A stretch of DNA of 64,000 bases, taken from contig NZ_JAGGKM010000003.1 of assembly GCF_017873715.1 (NCBI RefSeq), forward strand, positions 496,001 through 560,000, given 5' to 3'. The notes below the pieces were generated by a model. It did not search any database and was not told where the DNA came from. It was given only the letters and a program-made list of their open reading frames with translations. The DNA is from Cytobacillus luteolus (GTDB taxonomy: Bacteria > Bacillota > Bacilli > Bacillales > Bacillaceae_L). The position numbers and the translations under genes are program-made. Below are positions 33,915 to 42,530 of the stretch, piece after piece (positions within the stretch are counted from its first letter, which is position 1; every line of letters starts with the position of its first letter).

Positions 33915-35067
33915 TTATATCTTTTTTACCTTGTGTTTATCAAAGTAGTCTTCACCTAAGTCTACATATATTTCTTTTCTTGTTAAGAGATAATAACAGA
34001 TTCACAATATGGCATGAGAAACTACTATTGCGGCTCGTTTAGTTCCCTTACGGGCTGCGGTATGTCGATATAATGCCCCAAGATAGTTTTTTGAACCTCT
34101 CACAGAATGAGCTGCTTCTTGTAAGGCAGACTTTAAATATTTATTCCCCTTCTTTGTCTTAGAAGACTTTCTTTTGCCAGCACTTTCGTTCTGTCCAGGA
34201 ACCAAACCTGCCCATGAACACATATGAGAAGCACTTGGAAATTGATTTTTTACATCAGTACCAATCTCGGCTAGAATCTGTTGAGCCATTCTTGTAGCTA
34301 CGCCCGGAATCGAATCTAATCGCTCAACGTCATCTTGATATGCATTCATTCTTTCTTCAATTTCTTTATCAAGGTTCTCAATTTGATCATTTAGAAAATC
34401 CATGTGAGCTAGAATCGTTTTAAGCATCATTCTCTGATGTTGGCTAATATAGCCACATAATGCTAATTCTAGGTCGTCTTTTTTTCTTTTTTAATGTATT
34501 TCGAGCTAAGTTTGCGAGCTTTACAGGATCATCCTCACCGTTGGCAATTGCCCTAAGCATTGCCATAGAGGAAACACCTTTGATTTGTGATACAACTGAG
34601 CCAAGTTATTAGCTCCTTCTAAGACTTTTTGAATTCGATTTTGTTGCCTAGCTCGTTCTTGAATGATACTTCGACGGTATCTTACTAATTCACGTAATTC
34701 TCTTTTGTTTCGGTCAGGGATATAGCTGGCTGTTATTAATCCATGATGAAGAAGTTTCGCAATCCACTCAGCATCGTTTACATCTGTTTTTCGCCCAGGA
34801 ACAGCCTTGATGTGTTGAGCATTTATTACTAAAAATTCAATTCCCTCACTTTCTAGTAGATTTACAATTGGCTTCCAGTATACGCTTGTGCTCTACATTG
34901 CGACATGAGAACAATTGTGTTCTTTAATCCAATCTAATAGTTTCAAAAAGAACACCGTTTTTGTTTGAAAAAGTTTTAATCTCCTTTCCTTCTGGTGTAA
35001 GAATACATGCAGTGATAGAATCTTTGTGAACGTCCATACCACATGCTCGTTCAATGATTACATCCAT
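33915..35067 (-). pseudogene. IS110-family transposase, degenerate
   Basis: On the minus strand ATG 35067 begins MDVIIERACGMDVHKDSITA, the IS110 DEDD N-terminal domain. Later frames give AMESTSVYW-like (here TAG at 34893-34895 replaces the catalytic Glu), DVNDAEWIAKLLHHG, and a C-terminal transposase_20 domain with SIPGVATRMAQQILAEIG and CSWAGLVPGQNESAGKRKSS. Frameshifts near 34965, near 34480 (A tract) and at about 34003, plus the nonsense codon, inactivate it. The true C-terminus (DLGEDYFDKHK) ends at 33915. Confidence 0.85.
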
Positions 35068-35079
35068 TGTAAACATCCT

Positions 35080-35335
35080 TTCTACGACAGATTATGGAGG
35101 CTGGTGCAACAACCAGAACAGGATTAATCTACTATGAGTGCTTCCCGCAAGGGAGCAACATTCAGTGGTGCACCGTGGTCGAAGGAGTCAGACTAAAGGA
35201 TGGGCTCTAACGCACCATAGTTTATCGACCTTCCTCTCCCAGCCGTAGAACAAGTATTGACGGGTTTAGTACATTTTCATTCTCTGTGGTGCAGCGCCGA
35301 TTTTTGCGCTGCATGGGCGGCTAAAGGGTGCATTT
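35080..35335 (-). ncRNA. relic of an IS110 bridge RNA region
   Basis: This is the non-coding stretch between the transposase start and the left end. IS110 bridge RNAs come from this place and have stem-loops with target- and donor-binding loops. Here a perfect 8-bp stem at 35290-35313 and several shorter stems are visible. The identification is by position and structure only. Confidence 0.35.
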
Positions 35336-35462
35336 ATTGAACAAACTTTGTATCAGAAAATGCTGATCCCTTTCAATTTTTGTATGGTTGTTTAGTTTAA
35401 TAGAAACGACTATTTAAATTTAGTAAGATGGCATAATTAGGAGAAAAGTTTGGGGGATAAGG

Positions 35463-36005
35463 ATGTTAAAACGTAAGTATGGAGACCTTTCAGAATGGAA
35501 ACGGGTTATTAAAAGGAAATATTCACAGTCGTATTTAGATACTAAAGAATTCAAGGGCTATATATCTTTACTGAATACAATAGAAGTAACAGAACCATTA
35601 TCGGCAAGCTATGGAGAAACAAAAGTATGTATTGTGGATAATGGTTATATGTGGCTTCAACAGTTCCCTATAGAGAAAAACCATTCAGTAACTACGATGT
35701 TTGATGCTAGAGGAGAAATAGTTCAATGGTATATTGATATATGCTTTCGTAATGGAATAGAAAATGCTATTCCCTGGATGGACGATTTATTTTTAGATAT
35801 TGTTCTTTTACCGTCTGGAGAGTTAATTGAAAAAGATGCCAATGAACTTGAAGATGCGTTAACAAAAGGTACTATTGATAAACCTCTTTACGATTTAGCG
35901 TGGAACGAAGTAGAAAACCTTAAAATTTTAATAAGTACAGGAAACTTTGATTTGATAAAGTTGTCAAACGATCACAAAGAGATCTTATCTAATATTTTGA
36001 AGTAG
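35463..36005 (+). CDS. DUF402 domain protein
   Basis: A 180-residue protein of the DUF402 family, a beta-barrel phosphatase/nucleotidase-like fold (FomD/Ntdp group). NGYMWLQQFPIEKNHSVTTMFDARGEIVQWYIDI and WMDDLFLDIVLLPSGELIEKDANEL contain the conserved acidic metal-binding residues. Bacillus Ntdp-type relatives hydrolyse nucleoside tri- and diphosphates; this member differs enough that the substrate is uncertain. GGGGGATAAGG precedes the ATG. Confidence 0.82.
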   Translation: MLKRKYGDLSEWKRVIKRKYSQSYLDTKEFKGYISLLNTIEVTEPLSASYGETKVCIVDNGYMWLQQFPIEKNHSVTTMFDARGEIVQWYIDICFRNGIENAIPWMDDLFLDIVLLPSGELIEKDANELEDALTKGTIDKPLYDLAWNEVENLKILISTGNFDLIKLSNDHKEILSNILK

Positions 36006-36028
36006 CTATTATTTAATTAGAGGGTAGC

Positions 36029-36066
36029 AAGAGTTGAAAATCAAAATGGATTATCAACTCTTTTTT
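36029..36066 (+). terminator. Rho-independent terminator
   Basis: AAGAGTTGA and TCAACTCTT pair around 16 bases and are followed by TTTT. Confidence 0.7.
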
Positions 36067-36159
36067 CTATTGGGGATGCTTAGTACATGAAGGGAAATTA
36101 CCATTAGGTATCGAATAAGATTAAATGTTATTTTCTTTGAGAAAAGAAAGAGGTTGACT

Positions 36160-36672
36160 ATGAAACTTGTAAGACCAACACAACATTACAGAGAACAAAT
36201 AATGGCTTATAGGACAACATTCTTAAATATAGGAGAACAGCCATATGGTGGTTCTTCTTTAAGAAGATTTGACGACTTTAATAAATGGCTTACCAAAGTC
36301 ATATACCAAGAACAAGGAGACAAATTACCACAAAATAGTGTTCCTTCCACTCAATTTTTGAGTATTGTTAATGGAAGATTAATCGGTTTAATTAATATTC
36401 GCCACCGATTAACACCTGAATTACTGATGGAGAGTGGACATATCGGATATAGCATCCACCCAGATGAACGACGAAAGGGATATGCCATTGAACAGCTTAG
36501 ACTTGGCTTAATTGAAGCAAAAATCATAGGGTTAGAAAAAGTATTGGTAACGTGTGATAAATCAAATATTGCTTCCTCCAAAACCATAAAAAAAGTTGGT
36601 GGGATATTAGAGAATGAGGTAATTTCCTCAGACAAGGATGAGATTGTTCAGCGATACTGGATAGAAATTTGA
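36160..36672 (+). CDS. GNAT acetyltransferase
   Basis: A 170-residue GNAT enzyme with LIGLINIRHRL in strand beta-4 and GHIGYSIHPDERRKGYAIEQLRLGL as the acetyl-CoA loop; CDKSNIASSKTIKKVGGILE is motif B. The YRTTFLNIGE and PYGGSSL segments match a group of Bacillus GNATs of unknown substrate. ATG 36160 is spaced for AGAGG; TTG 36154 is not. Confidence 0.87.
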   Translation: MKLVRPTQHYREQIMAYRTTFLNIGEQPYGGSSLRRFDDFNKWLTKVIYQEQGDKLPQNSVPSTQFLSIVNGRLIGLINIRHRLTPELLMESGHIGYSIHPDERRKGYAIEQLRLGLIEAKIIGLEKVLVTCDKSNIASSKTIKKVGGILENEVISSDKDEIVQRYWIEI

Positions 36673-36852
36673 ACAACATGAATAACTCAGACAACCCAAA
36701 CTCCAAATAAAGCTGTTATTATTGGCATGCTCGATAGTTGAAGTCAATCATTCTTTTCATTTTGAACATAAGTGCTTATTGAGCTGAGTGCATATCACAA
36801 AAATTTATTGTAGCTGTAAATATGATTATAGTTCTTCATCGGTAATTCAACC

Positions 36853-36880
36853 GGCACCAAGCAGGATTGGTGCCTGTTTT
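36853..36880 (+). terminator. Rho-independent terminator
   Basis: GGCACCAA and TTGGTGCC pair around GCAGGA and are followed by TGTTTT. It lies in the 266-base gap before the next GNAT gene, where I see nothing else. Confidence 0.7.
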
Positions 36881-36938
36881 AATAGACCTTTAAGATGGAT
36901 AAAAACATCTACTAATTTAATCAAACGAGGGAGATTTT

Positions 36939-37406
36939 ATGAGTATTTCAATTATTGAATGTGATTTATCTGAAATTGTACTGATTAAATCTTTATGGGA
37001 AGGATTAAGAGATTACCACACTTCTTTGTCTGAAAAAGCAGCAACAAATAAAACATTTCAGCAAAGAGCGAAAGAGCTTAAAGAAAAAGTGAAAGACGGG
37101 GGGAAGATCCAAATACTTGTAGCGATTGATATAGCAGATCAAACTTATGTCGGCTATTCCGTTTCGACTATTTCAAAACAAAATGTAGGTGAGTTGGATT
37201 CCTTATTTATACTGGAACCATATAGAAGCCAAGGCATTGGAGAATTATTTATGAATAGATCAATGGCATGGTTTGAGGAAAACAATATTGAAAGAATGAT
37301 AATGTTTGTTAGTTATTTTAACGAAAGTGCAATGAAGTTTTATAAGAAGTTTGATTTTGAACCAGTAAGCTACATTTTAACAAAAACGAAACAGAGTAAT
37401 AAATAA
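36939..37406 (+). CDS. GNAT acetyltransferase
   Basis: A 155-residue GNAT with GELDSLFILEPYRSQGIGELFMNRSM as the acetyl-CoA binding motif and FNESAMKFYKKFDFEPVS as motif B. ATG after GAGGGAG. The substrate is unknown. The following Nudix gene starts 39 bases downstream and may share the transcript. Confidence 0.87.
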   Translation: MSISIIECDLSEIVLIKSLWEGLRDYHTSLSEKAATNKTFQQRAKELKEKVKDGGKIQILVAIDIADQTYVGYSVSTISKQNVGELDSLFILEPYRSQGIGELFMNRSMAWFEENNIERMIMFVSYFNESAMKFYKKFDFEPVSYILTKTKQSNK

Positions 37407-37445
37407 CAAAGTAAAATAACATAGTGTAGCAGGAGGATGATACAA

Positions 37446-37874
37446 ATGTTTGTTGTTAATGTTGAGGGAGCTATTTTAAAGGATGGCAAATGGCTAATTA
37501 TAGAACGAGGTTCAGACCTAGAACATGCTGCTGGGACACTCTCTTTAGTAGGTGGACAAGTTGAAGATGAAGGAAATACCTATGACATTATTGAAAATAC
37601 TTTAAAGAGAGAGATTCTTGAAGAAGTTGGTATCGAAGTAAAAGATAACTTGAAATATGTTCACAGTTCTTCATTTTTAGCTGATGATGGATGTAAGGTT
37701 ATTGATATAGTTTTTCTTTGTGAACATAAAAATGGTGAGCCTTTTAGAAATAGTCCGCAAGAAGTTGCAAATATCTATTGGTTAAGTACAGAAGATGTGA
37801 TGAACCATACTAAAGCTCCAGTTTGGACCAAGGAAAGTATCAAACGTGCAGATTTGTTGCTTCATAAATTATAA
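37446..37874 (+). CDS. Nudix hydrolase with lengthened Nudix box
   Basis: A 142-residue protein. The catalytic core KREILEEVGIEV is intact, but four extra residues lie between the GGQVEDEG turn and the helix, so the box is longer than the G-x5-E-x7-RE pattern. This may be a subfamily trait. The start ATG 37446 is nine bases after AGGAGG; ATG 37437 is too close. Probably the second gene after the GNAT. Confidence 0.8.
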   Translation: MFVVNVEGAILKDGKWLIIERGSDLEHAAGTLSLVGGQVEDEGNTYDIIENTLKREILEEVGIEVKDNLKYVHSSSFLADDGCKVIDIVFLCEHKNGEPFRNSPQEVANIYWLSTEDVMNHTKAPVWTKESIKRADLLLHKL

Positions 37875-37948
37875 GCTAGTATTCACTCAAAGTTATTTCA
37901 AAATAATATAATTTTCATTGTGGAGTGAGGATATATCTAAACAAATGA

Positions 37949-37984
37949 GTAGCGATTGTTCAATAAGAGCATCGCTTTTTTACT
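37949..37984 (+). terminator. Rho-independent terminator
   Basis: AGCGAT and ATCGCT pair around a 14-nt loop and are followed by TTTTT. Confidence 0.6.
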
Positions 37985-38099
37985 AAAGAGCAGAATTCCT
38001 GTAACAAATAAAACAAGCTTGTGAAGAGAAGAAATTCATGATTCTTGTTATGAAAACTACAAAACTATTTAAAGTAGAATAATAAAAGGATGGTACAAA

Positions 38100-38525
38100 A
38101 TGAGAATATGTACTAGATGGGCAAATGAAAATGATGTAGAAATTCTTGTTGCTCTCAATAATGAGTTTAATGGGATTGGACTTACAACAAATGAAGTAAA
38201 AGAAAGCCTTGATAAAACCAACGAATTGATTTCACTTGCAATTCTGGATGATGAACCAGTTGGATTTGCCTGTGCTCAATATTTCAAGTCGTTTTGTTAT
38301 ACTAATTTGCAAGGTGAAATAACTGAAATGTATATTAAAGAAACAGCCCGAAGAAAGGGCATAGCCTCATTGTTGATATCATTTTTGGAACTAGAACTTC
38401 GTATACGAGGGGTCGAAAGCGTAAAAATAATCACTGGAAAAAATAACGATGCAGCAATTAAAACATATGAACAATCAAATTATATAAAAAAGGATCACAT
38501 TGTATTGCGAAAAATTATAACATAA
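38100..38525 (+). CDS. GNAT acetyltransferase
   Basis: A 141-residue GNAT with ITEMYIKETARRKGIASLLISFLE as the acetyl-CoA loop and KNNDAAIKTYEQSNYIKKDH as motif B. The short size and WANENDVEILVALNNEF start resemble aminoglycoside N-acetyltransferase-like GNATs, but resistance function cannot be inferred. AAAAGGATG lies before the ATG. Confidence 0.85.
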   Translation: MRICTRWANENDVEILVALNNEFNGIGLTTNEVKESLDKTNELISLAILDDEPVGFACAQYFKSFCYTNLQGEITEMYIKETARRKGIASLLISFLELELRIRGVESVKIITGKNNDAAIKTYEQSNYIKKDHIVLRKIIT

Positions 38526-38564
38526 AATTTATATATAATACTAAAAATTTATTTGGGGGAAAAT

Positions 38565-39275
38565 ATGGTTTTATTAGAGCGTTTTGCTAAGAATAATAAT
38601 ATTTCTATTCATTACTTAGAATCTATGGATTTAAATTTTGACTTAATCCCTCTAGTTTATGTTCCAGGGGTATTGGGTTTTGCGGAACAATTTGAAGATG
38701 AAATGAAAGTTCTTACTCCAAGACGTTGTATTTCACTAAGAGGAAGAGGGAAAAGTGATGCACCACTTAAAGGCTATAATTTAGAACAACACGTTTCAGA
38801 TATTAAATCAGTAGTAGAGAATAGCGGAATTAAAGAATATTATTTAATGGCTTATTCTATGGGGGTTCCTTATGCTATTAAGTTTGCTTCAGAAAACCCA
38901 AAACAAATAAAAGGGTTAATATTATGTGATTATCAAGCTAGGTATCCTTCAATTCCAGAGTCGTGGGTAGAAGGAGTTATATCTAGAGGTTATATAAAAG
39001 AAGACCGTCACCATGTAGTGAGAGGAATACAACTAGATTCAAAAGAAACATATTTAATGGATGAATTAAAAAAAATAACTTGTCCAGTTTTAGTTATTAA
39101 AGGTGGTACAGAACAGTCACTCTTAAAAAATGATGCTACTGAAAAATATAAGAGTCATTTGAGAAATGTTCAAATAGTAGAGTTTTCTGATTCAGGACAC
39201 GAATTATGGATTCCAGATTACGATAGGTTTATGAACAAGATTGGGCAGTTTTTAGAAAAAATTGATAAAGAATGA
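38565..39275 (+). CDS. alpha/beta hydrolase
   Basis: A 236-residue alpha/beta hydrolase. The nucleophile elbow is MAYSMGVPYA (Ser in the second half of an A-Y-S-M-G version of GxSxG), the oxyanion region is YVPGVLGFAEQF, and the catalytic His is in FSDSGHELWIPD; an Asp lies in VLVIKGGTEQS or nearby. The substrate is unknown. ATG 38565 follows GGGGGAAA. Confidence 0.85.
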   Translation: MVLLERFAKNNNISIHYLESMDLNFDLIPLVYVPGVLGFAEQFEDEMKVLTPRRCISLRGRGKSDAPLKGYNLEQHVSDIKSVVENSGIKEYYLMAYSMGVPYAIKFASENPKQIKGLILCDYQARYPSIPESWVEGVISRGYIKEDRHHVVRGIQLDSKETYLMDELKKITCPVLVIKGGTEQSLLKNDATEKYKSHLRNVQIVEFSDSGHELWIPDYDRFMNKIGQFLEKIDKE

Positions 39276-39287
39276 GCGACGAAGTAG

Positions 39288-39695
39288 GGAAATAAAAGAT
39301 TAAAAAAAAGGAAGGAAATCTCAAGACAAGAATTTGATAATATCTGGCACTCATCTAATAATGTTTTATTTGGTATAGACGACTCTTTAACCTTTGCCAA
39401 CCACTTTGACATCTACTCAAAAGAAAATTATCCAAAAAACGCTAATATACTTGCAGGGGAAGTCCAAAGTTTCTATAGAGAATTTTTAAATAGTAATTTT
39501 CAAGATAATATTGAAAGTGTTCCTCTTTCAGAGAGGGATATTGAGTACATAAAAGTATTAGAAGAGCTATTTGAATCAATTGGAGCATTAACTACATCTG
39601 AAGCAGAGCTACTGAACATTGAAGAATCCATAGATATAGTAAATGATATTAGTTCTACCTATGAGGAAAAGTTAAACAAAATTAGGTTATTTTAG
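39288..39695 (+). pseudogene. orphan 135-codon frame without a start
   Basis: This frame is open from a TAG at 39285 to a TAG at 39693 and codes for a continuous, acidic, helical protein-like sequence (ISRQEFDNIWHSSNNVLFGI ... STYEEKLNKIRLF). No ATG, GTG or TTG is available near the beginning; an A tract at 39302-39309 may hide a frameshift from the MSDEVGK start at 39273. The family is unknown. Confidence 0.5.
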
Positions 39696-39804
39696 ACGTT
39701 CATGATTCTGCTAACGTGGTGAGATTGTTGAACAAGCAGCAGTCGCTTCTTTCGTTTTAGATTCAGGTTAATTCAGGAGAGTATGTTGGACGGAGGGTGA
39801 AATA

Positions 39805-39981
39805 ATGAGGATGTTTTTGGTTATTCCACTTATTCTTTTGGGTGCGATTTTGTTTGGACTTAGAATTGAAAACATCGGCAATTTATGTAATATTATTCTA
39901 AATATAATAGGTGTTGGCTTTATTTTGTTGGGCGTTTTTATTGGGACCGGTAAAAAGAAGAAACAGAAGCTCTTATGCTAA
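39805..39981 (+). CDS. 58-residue membrane protein
   Basis: GGAGGGTG precedes the ATG. The product has two hydrophobic segments (MFLVIPLILLGAILFGL and IILNIIGVGFILLGVFIG) and a basic tail KKKKQKLLC. No family is recognised. A GGCGAT/ATCGTC terminator follows. Confidence 0.6.
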   Translation: MRMFLVIPLILLGAILFGLRIENIGNLCNIILNIIGVGFILLGVFIGTGKKKKQKLLC

Positions 39982-40000
39982 AGGGTGCGAGAGTTAAACA

Positions 40001-40035
40001 AGGCGATCAATAATTTGATCGTCTATTTCTTTTAA
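40001..40035 (+). terminator. GGCGAT/ATCGTC hairpin terminator
   Basis: GGCGATCAA and TTGATCGTC pair with a G-U pair, followed by TATTTCTTTT. Same type as at 7297. Confidence 0.6.
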
Positions 40036-40051
40036 AATTTTGGGTCTGATG

Positions 40052-40068
40052 TTGGAATATTATATTAA
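40052..40068 (+). repeat. 17-bp intergenic element, copy 2
   Basis: TTGGAATATTATATTAA, one mismatch from copy 1. It lies 17 bases after the terminator and about 70 bases before the next start. Confidence 0.5.
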
Positions 40069-40139
40069 TATGGGTATGAGTATGAGATTGTTCTATATCT
40101 ACATATTTAGTTAGTACAAGGATTGTTAGGGGGATATTC

Positions 40140-40565
40140 TTGAAGAAATATTTATTCATTTCTCTGTTATTAATCATTATTGCTGTTATTTTAATTTACT
40201 TTTATAAGTACCGTGAGCAAAACCTGGGTGATCTATTAGATATAGGTAATGTTAATAAGGTTCATATTATTACTCAGCATAAAGGCTCTTTTCAATTTGA
40301 ACTTAAAGAAGTAGATCAAGAATATATTAATAAACTAACTGACTTTTTAAATCAATACCAAGTAAAACTAACTAATGTGCATGGGTGGGTCTCCAAATAT
40401 GAAAATGAACGATTTGAACTTTTCCTTGGATACAAAAATGGAAAATCAGATAGATTTACCATTGAACATGACGTTGTTGTATCAACCCGTGTTTACAAGG
40501 TATTGAATGCTCCTTTGGATTATAAATGGATACAGGAATTTGAAAGGAACATTAATCCTAAGTAA
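40140..40565 (+). CDS. membrane-anchored protein of unknown function
   Basis: A 141-residue protein with an N-terminal membrane helix (YLFISLLLIIIAVILIYFY) and an outer domain of about 110 residues with alternating beta-strand pattern. TTG start after GGGGGA. No lipobox. No family is recognised. Confidence 0.6.
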   Translation: MKKYLFISLLLIIIAVILIYFYKYREQNLGDLLDIGNVNKVHIITQHKGSFQFELKEVDQEYINKLTDFLNQYQVKLTNVHGWVSKYENERFELFLGYKNGKSDRFTIEHDVVVSTRVYKVLNAPLDYKWIQEFERNINPK

Positions 40566-40681
40566 GGGATTTATTTAACGAGGGGGCGTATGTCAGTCGC
40601 TTATGGTCCTAACGGTGCAGGTTAGTGGAAGTAGGGATTTAACAGTGATTCTTTGAATATAAGTAAATAAGGGGTGATTAA

Positions 40682-40894
40682 ATGGCATATGTCTATTCTT
40701 TATTCGTAATCTCTATAATTGGATTTAAAATTTATAGAATGTTAAAAAAGGACTCCACACCATCTAATAGATATACACCATACGATGATATTACAATGGG
40801 GAACAAAATTGATGTAAAACGCGATAGTCCTATAGAAGACTCAAAGCACATTATTCAATACGAAGAAAAGGTTGAAAATGACAAAACAATTTAA
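40682..40894 (+). CDS. DUF3951 small membrane protein, copy 1
   Basis: A 70-residue protein with one N-terminal helix (YVYSLFVISIIGFKIYRML) and the DUF3951 motif SNRYTPYDDITMGNK. GGGGTGATTAA precedes the ATG. A paralogue at 58407-58601 has the same layout and a similar downstream hairpin, so the unit was duplicated. The function is unknown. Confidence 0.75.
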   Translation: MAYVYSLFVISIIGFKIYRMLKKDSTPSNRYTPYDDITMGNKIDVKRDSPIEDSKHIIQYEEKVENDKTI

Positions 40895-41031
40895 TTTCTA
40901 ATACCTCCTTTTAGTAATGGGGGAATTTCTTAAAGAAGGAGAAGTGCTCTTTTTTGTGTAACTTACATATTAAGTAAAGAAATTAGATAGAAAAAGACTA
41001 TTGAAAAAAATCCTGGAGAGTGATTGTCACT

Positions 41032-41499
41032 TTGAAGACTAAAAATTCTTTATGCAAATTTGTTTTGTTGGTTTTTTTCTGTTTGCTTATTTTTCTTTCG
41101 GGATGTAGTCTTCAGGATGTATACACAGAAGAAAACTGTACAAATGTATTTATTCCTTGTGTAAATGCAAGTTCTGTTAATCATAAAGTAAAAGTGTTAA
41201 ATGGCGGTTCTTCTCTTAAAATTGGTGGTAGACGAGAGGAATCACTTGGAGATTCTAACTACTTAGATAAAAATGCCCAAATACTTAAAGCTTCTAGAAA
41301 TGATGTTGTTACACTGGAATTTATAAATAAGACTCCTTTATCTTTGAAGGTTTATGACCGTAATAATATGAATAAAGAAATAATAGTGGATAACTTCTCT
41401 TTCAATCTACCAAATGAAGTTGGAATCTACGTTTTTAATATCGCTGCAGAATATTCAAATGGTGGAGTATTTCATTATTTGAAAGTTAAGGTAGAATAA
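41032..41499 (+). CDS. lipoprotein of unknown function
   Basis: About 155 residues. A signal peptide ends in LSGC (Cys25 from the TTG start), followed by a beta-rich domain. GGAGAGTGAT lies upstream; the GTG at 41020 is within it, so TTG 41032 is preferred. The LKASRNDVVTLEFINKTPLSLKVYD segment resembles an immunoglobulin-like or cupredoxin-like fold, but this is a guess. Confidence 0.65.
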   Translation: MKTKNSLCKFVLLVFFCLLIFLSGCSLQDVYTEENCTNVFIPCVNASSVNHKVKVLNGGSSLKIGGRREESLGDSNYLDKNAQILKASRNDVVTLEFINKTPLSLKVYDRNNMNKEIIVDNFSFNLPNEVGIYVFNIAAEYSNGGVFHYLKVKVE

Positions 41500-41722
41500 A
41501 TTAAAATCCTTTTAAGTAAGGGATCAACAGCTTTGTGAATTTGTATACTTAAATTAAAGGTAGCGCTACTTTAATAAGAAAGATGACAGATCAGCTGGCA
41601 GGGTGCTGGTCTTATTTTATTGTGGAGAAGAAGGAGAATAACTAGAATAACTAGTTAATAAGGAAGTATAGAAGCAGGTAACTTGATAATGAGTGGTGAG
41701 TCGTTAGAGAGGAGTTTAACCA

Positions 41723-41904
41723 ATGAATTTATCACTTTTAGGCATATCAATATCATTATTTGGAATAGCTATTTTTCTGGCTTCAGCAGGTGGTGGGCCA
41801 TCATCAGTTGGTCTATTTATATCCCTTTTGGAGTATTAGTCTCACTAGTTGCTTGTGTTATAAATGAATTTAGGAAAGTTAAAAAAAGTTCTTTATTGAA
41901 GTAA
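41723..41904 (+). pseudogene. frameshifted two-helix membrane protein
   Basis: GAGGAG precedes ATG 41723, which reads MNLSLLGISISLFGIAIFLA and stops at TAG 41837. In the neighbouring frame PFGVLVSLVACVINEFRKVK continues to 41904. Together they form a normal two-helix small protein, so a one-base indel near 41815-41830 is likely. The other frame alone (from 41683) has no ribosome binding site. Confidence 0.5.
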
Positions 41905-41910
41905 AGGTGC
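41888..41910 (+). repeat. dispersed TTTATTGAAGTA repeat, copy 3
   Basis: TTCTTTATTGAAGTAAAGG shares 14-16 bases with the copies at 16946 and 42449; it overlaps the end of the frameshifted gene. Confidence 0.3.
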
Positions 41911-41942
41911 GGTTTCCAAATATGATATGGACAGGGGAATGT

Positions 41943-42383
41943 ATGAGAAAGCTTGTACTTGTGTTTATTGTGTTGTTAAGTATTTCAGGATGTTCTGAAA
42001 AGGGAAAGTTAATAAGTAAACTTGAAGAAATTGATGTTATAAATCTATCAACGTTTAAAATTTCATCGCAAGCAGCAACGTTTGAGAGCAATAATGCCAC
42101 AATTTATGATGACATACCTACAACGGTTCGCCCTAAGCCGAGGGTTCTATTATATGGCGAGGAAACAGATAGTAAGCACGAATATGATTTGCATATCCAA
42201 ATCTATGAAGAGTTTGATGAAGTCATATTAATATCTGATTACGGAACAGCTACAATCAGCGTGGATTGGGATGCCTATTCAAGAGAGAAAAAGAAACTAT
42301 TACAGAATGAAGACTTTGTCAAACAAACCTCAGTGATCCAAGCTATCTATGACATGCTACATAAGCAACAAGAAAAGCACTAA
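41943..42383 (+). CDS. lipoprotein of unknown function
   Basis: A 146-residue lipoprotein with lipobox ISGC at Cys17. The mature part holds a beta-rich domain (KPRVLLYGEETDSKHEYDLHIQIYEEFDE, VILISDYGTATISVDW). ATG 41943 follows AGGGGA. No family is recognised. A terminator overlaps the stop codon. Confidence 0.65.
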   Translation: MRKLVLVFIVLLSISGCSEKGKLISKLEEIDVINLSTFKISSQAATFESNNATIYDDIPTTVRPKPRVLLYGEETDSKHEYDLHIQIYEEFDEVILISDYGTATISVDWDAYSREKKKLLQNEDFVKQTSVIQAIYDMLHKQQEKH

Positions 42384-42412
42384 TTTTGGTCACCTTCACA
42401 GTGCTTTTTTGT
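42373..42412 (+). terminator. Rho-independent terminator
   Basis: AAAAGCACT and AGTGCTTTT pair; the stop codon of the lipoprotein gene is in the loop side of the left arm. TTTTTT follows. Confidence 0.7.
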
Positions 42413-42448
42413 TTAACTATTGAGCTTTAATTCAAGAAGGATTAGAGC

Positions 42449-42475
42449 TTTTTATTGAAGTATAGAGCAGTTTAG
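42449..42475 (+). repeat. dispersed TTTTTATTGAAGTA repeat, copy 2
   Basis: TTTTTATTGAAGTATAGAGC, preceded by AAGAAGGAT, matches the copy at 16946 over about 25 bases with one substitution and one gap. Confidence 0.4.
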
Positions 42476-42530
42476 TGAAAGAAGGATGGCTTATTCCGAA
42501 AAACATACAATTTGAAATGGGAGGAGTTTA

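Larger units (their letters stand above)
33870..35345 (-). mobile_element. remnant IS110-family insertion sequence
   Basis: The transposase pseudogene with its left non-coding flank at 35068-35345. That flank is unusually structured, with TGCAGCGC/GCGCTGCA at 35290-35313 and the CTTCCCGCAAGGGAG hairpin near 35140. In IS110 elements this flank encodes the bridge RNA. The ends are estimates; no terminal repeats or target duplication could be fixed. Confidence 0.6.

Noticed and set aside
33821-34042. 73-codon plus-strand frame
   Set aside because: It lies over the 3' end of the IS110 pseudogene on the other strand and has no ribosome binding site or family pattern.
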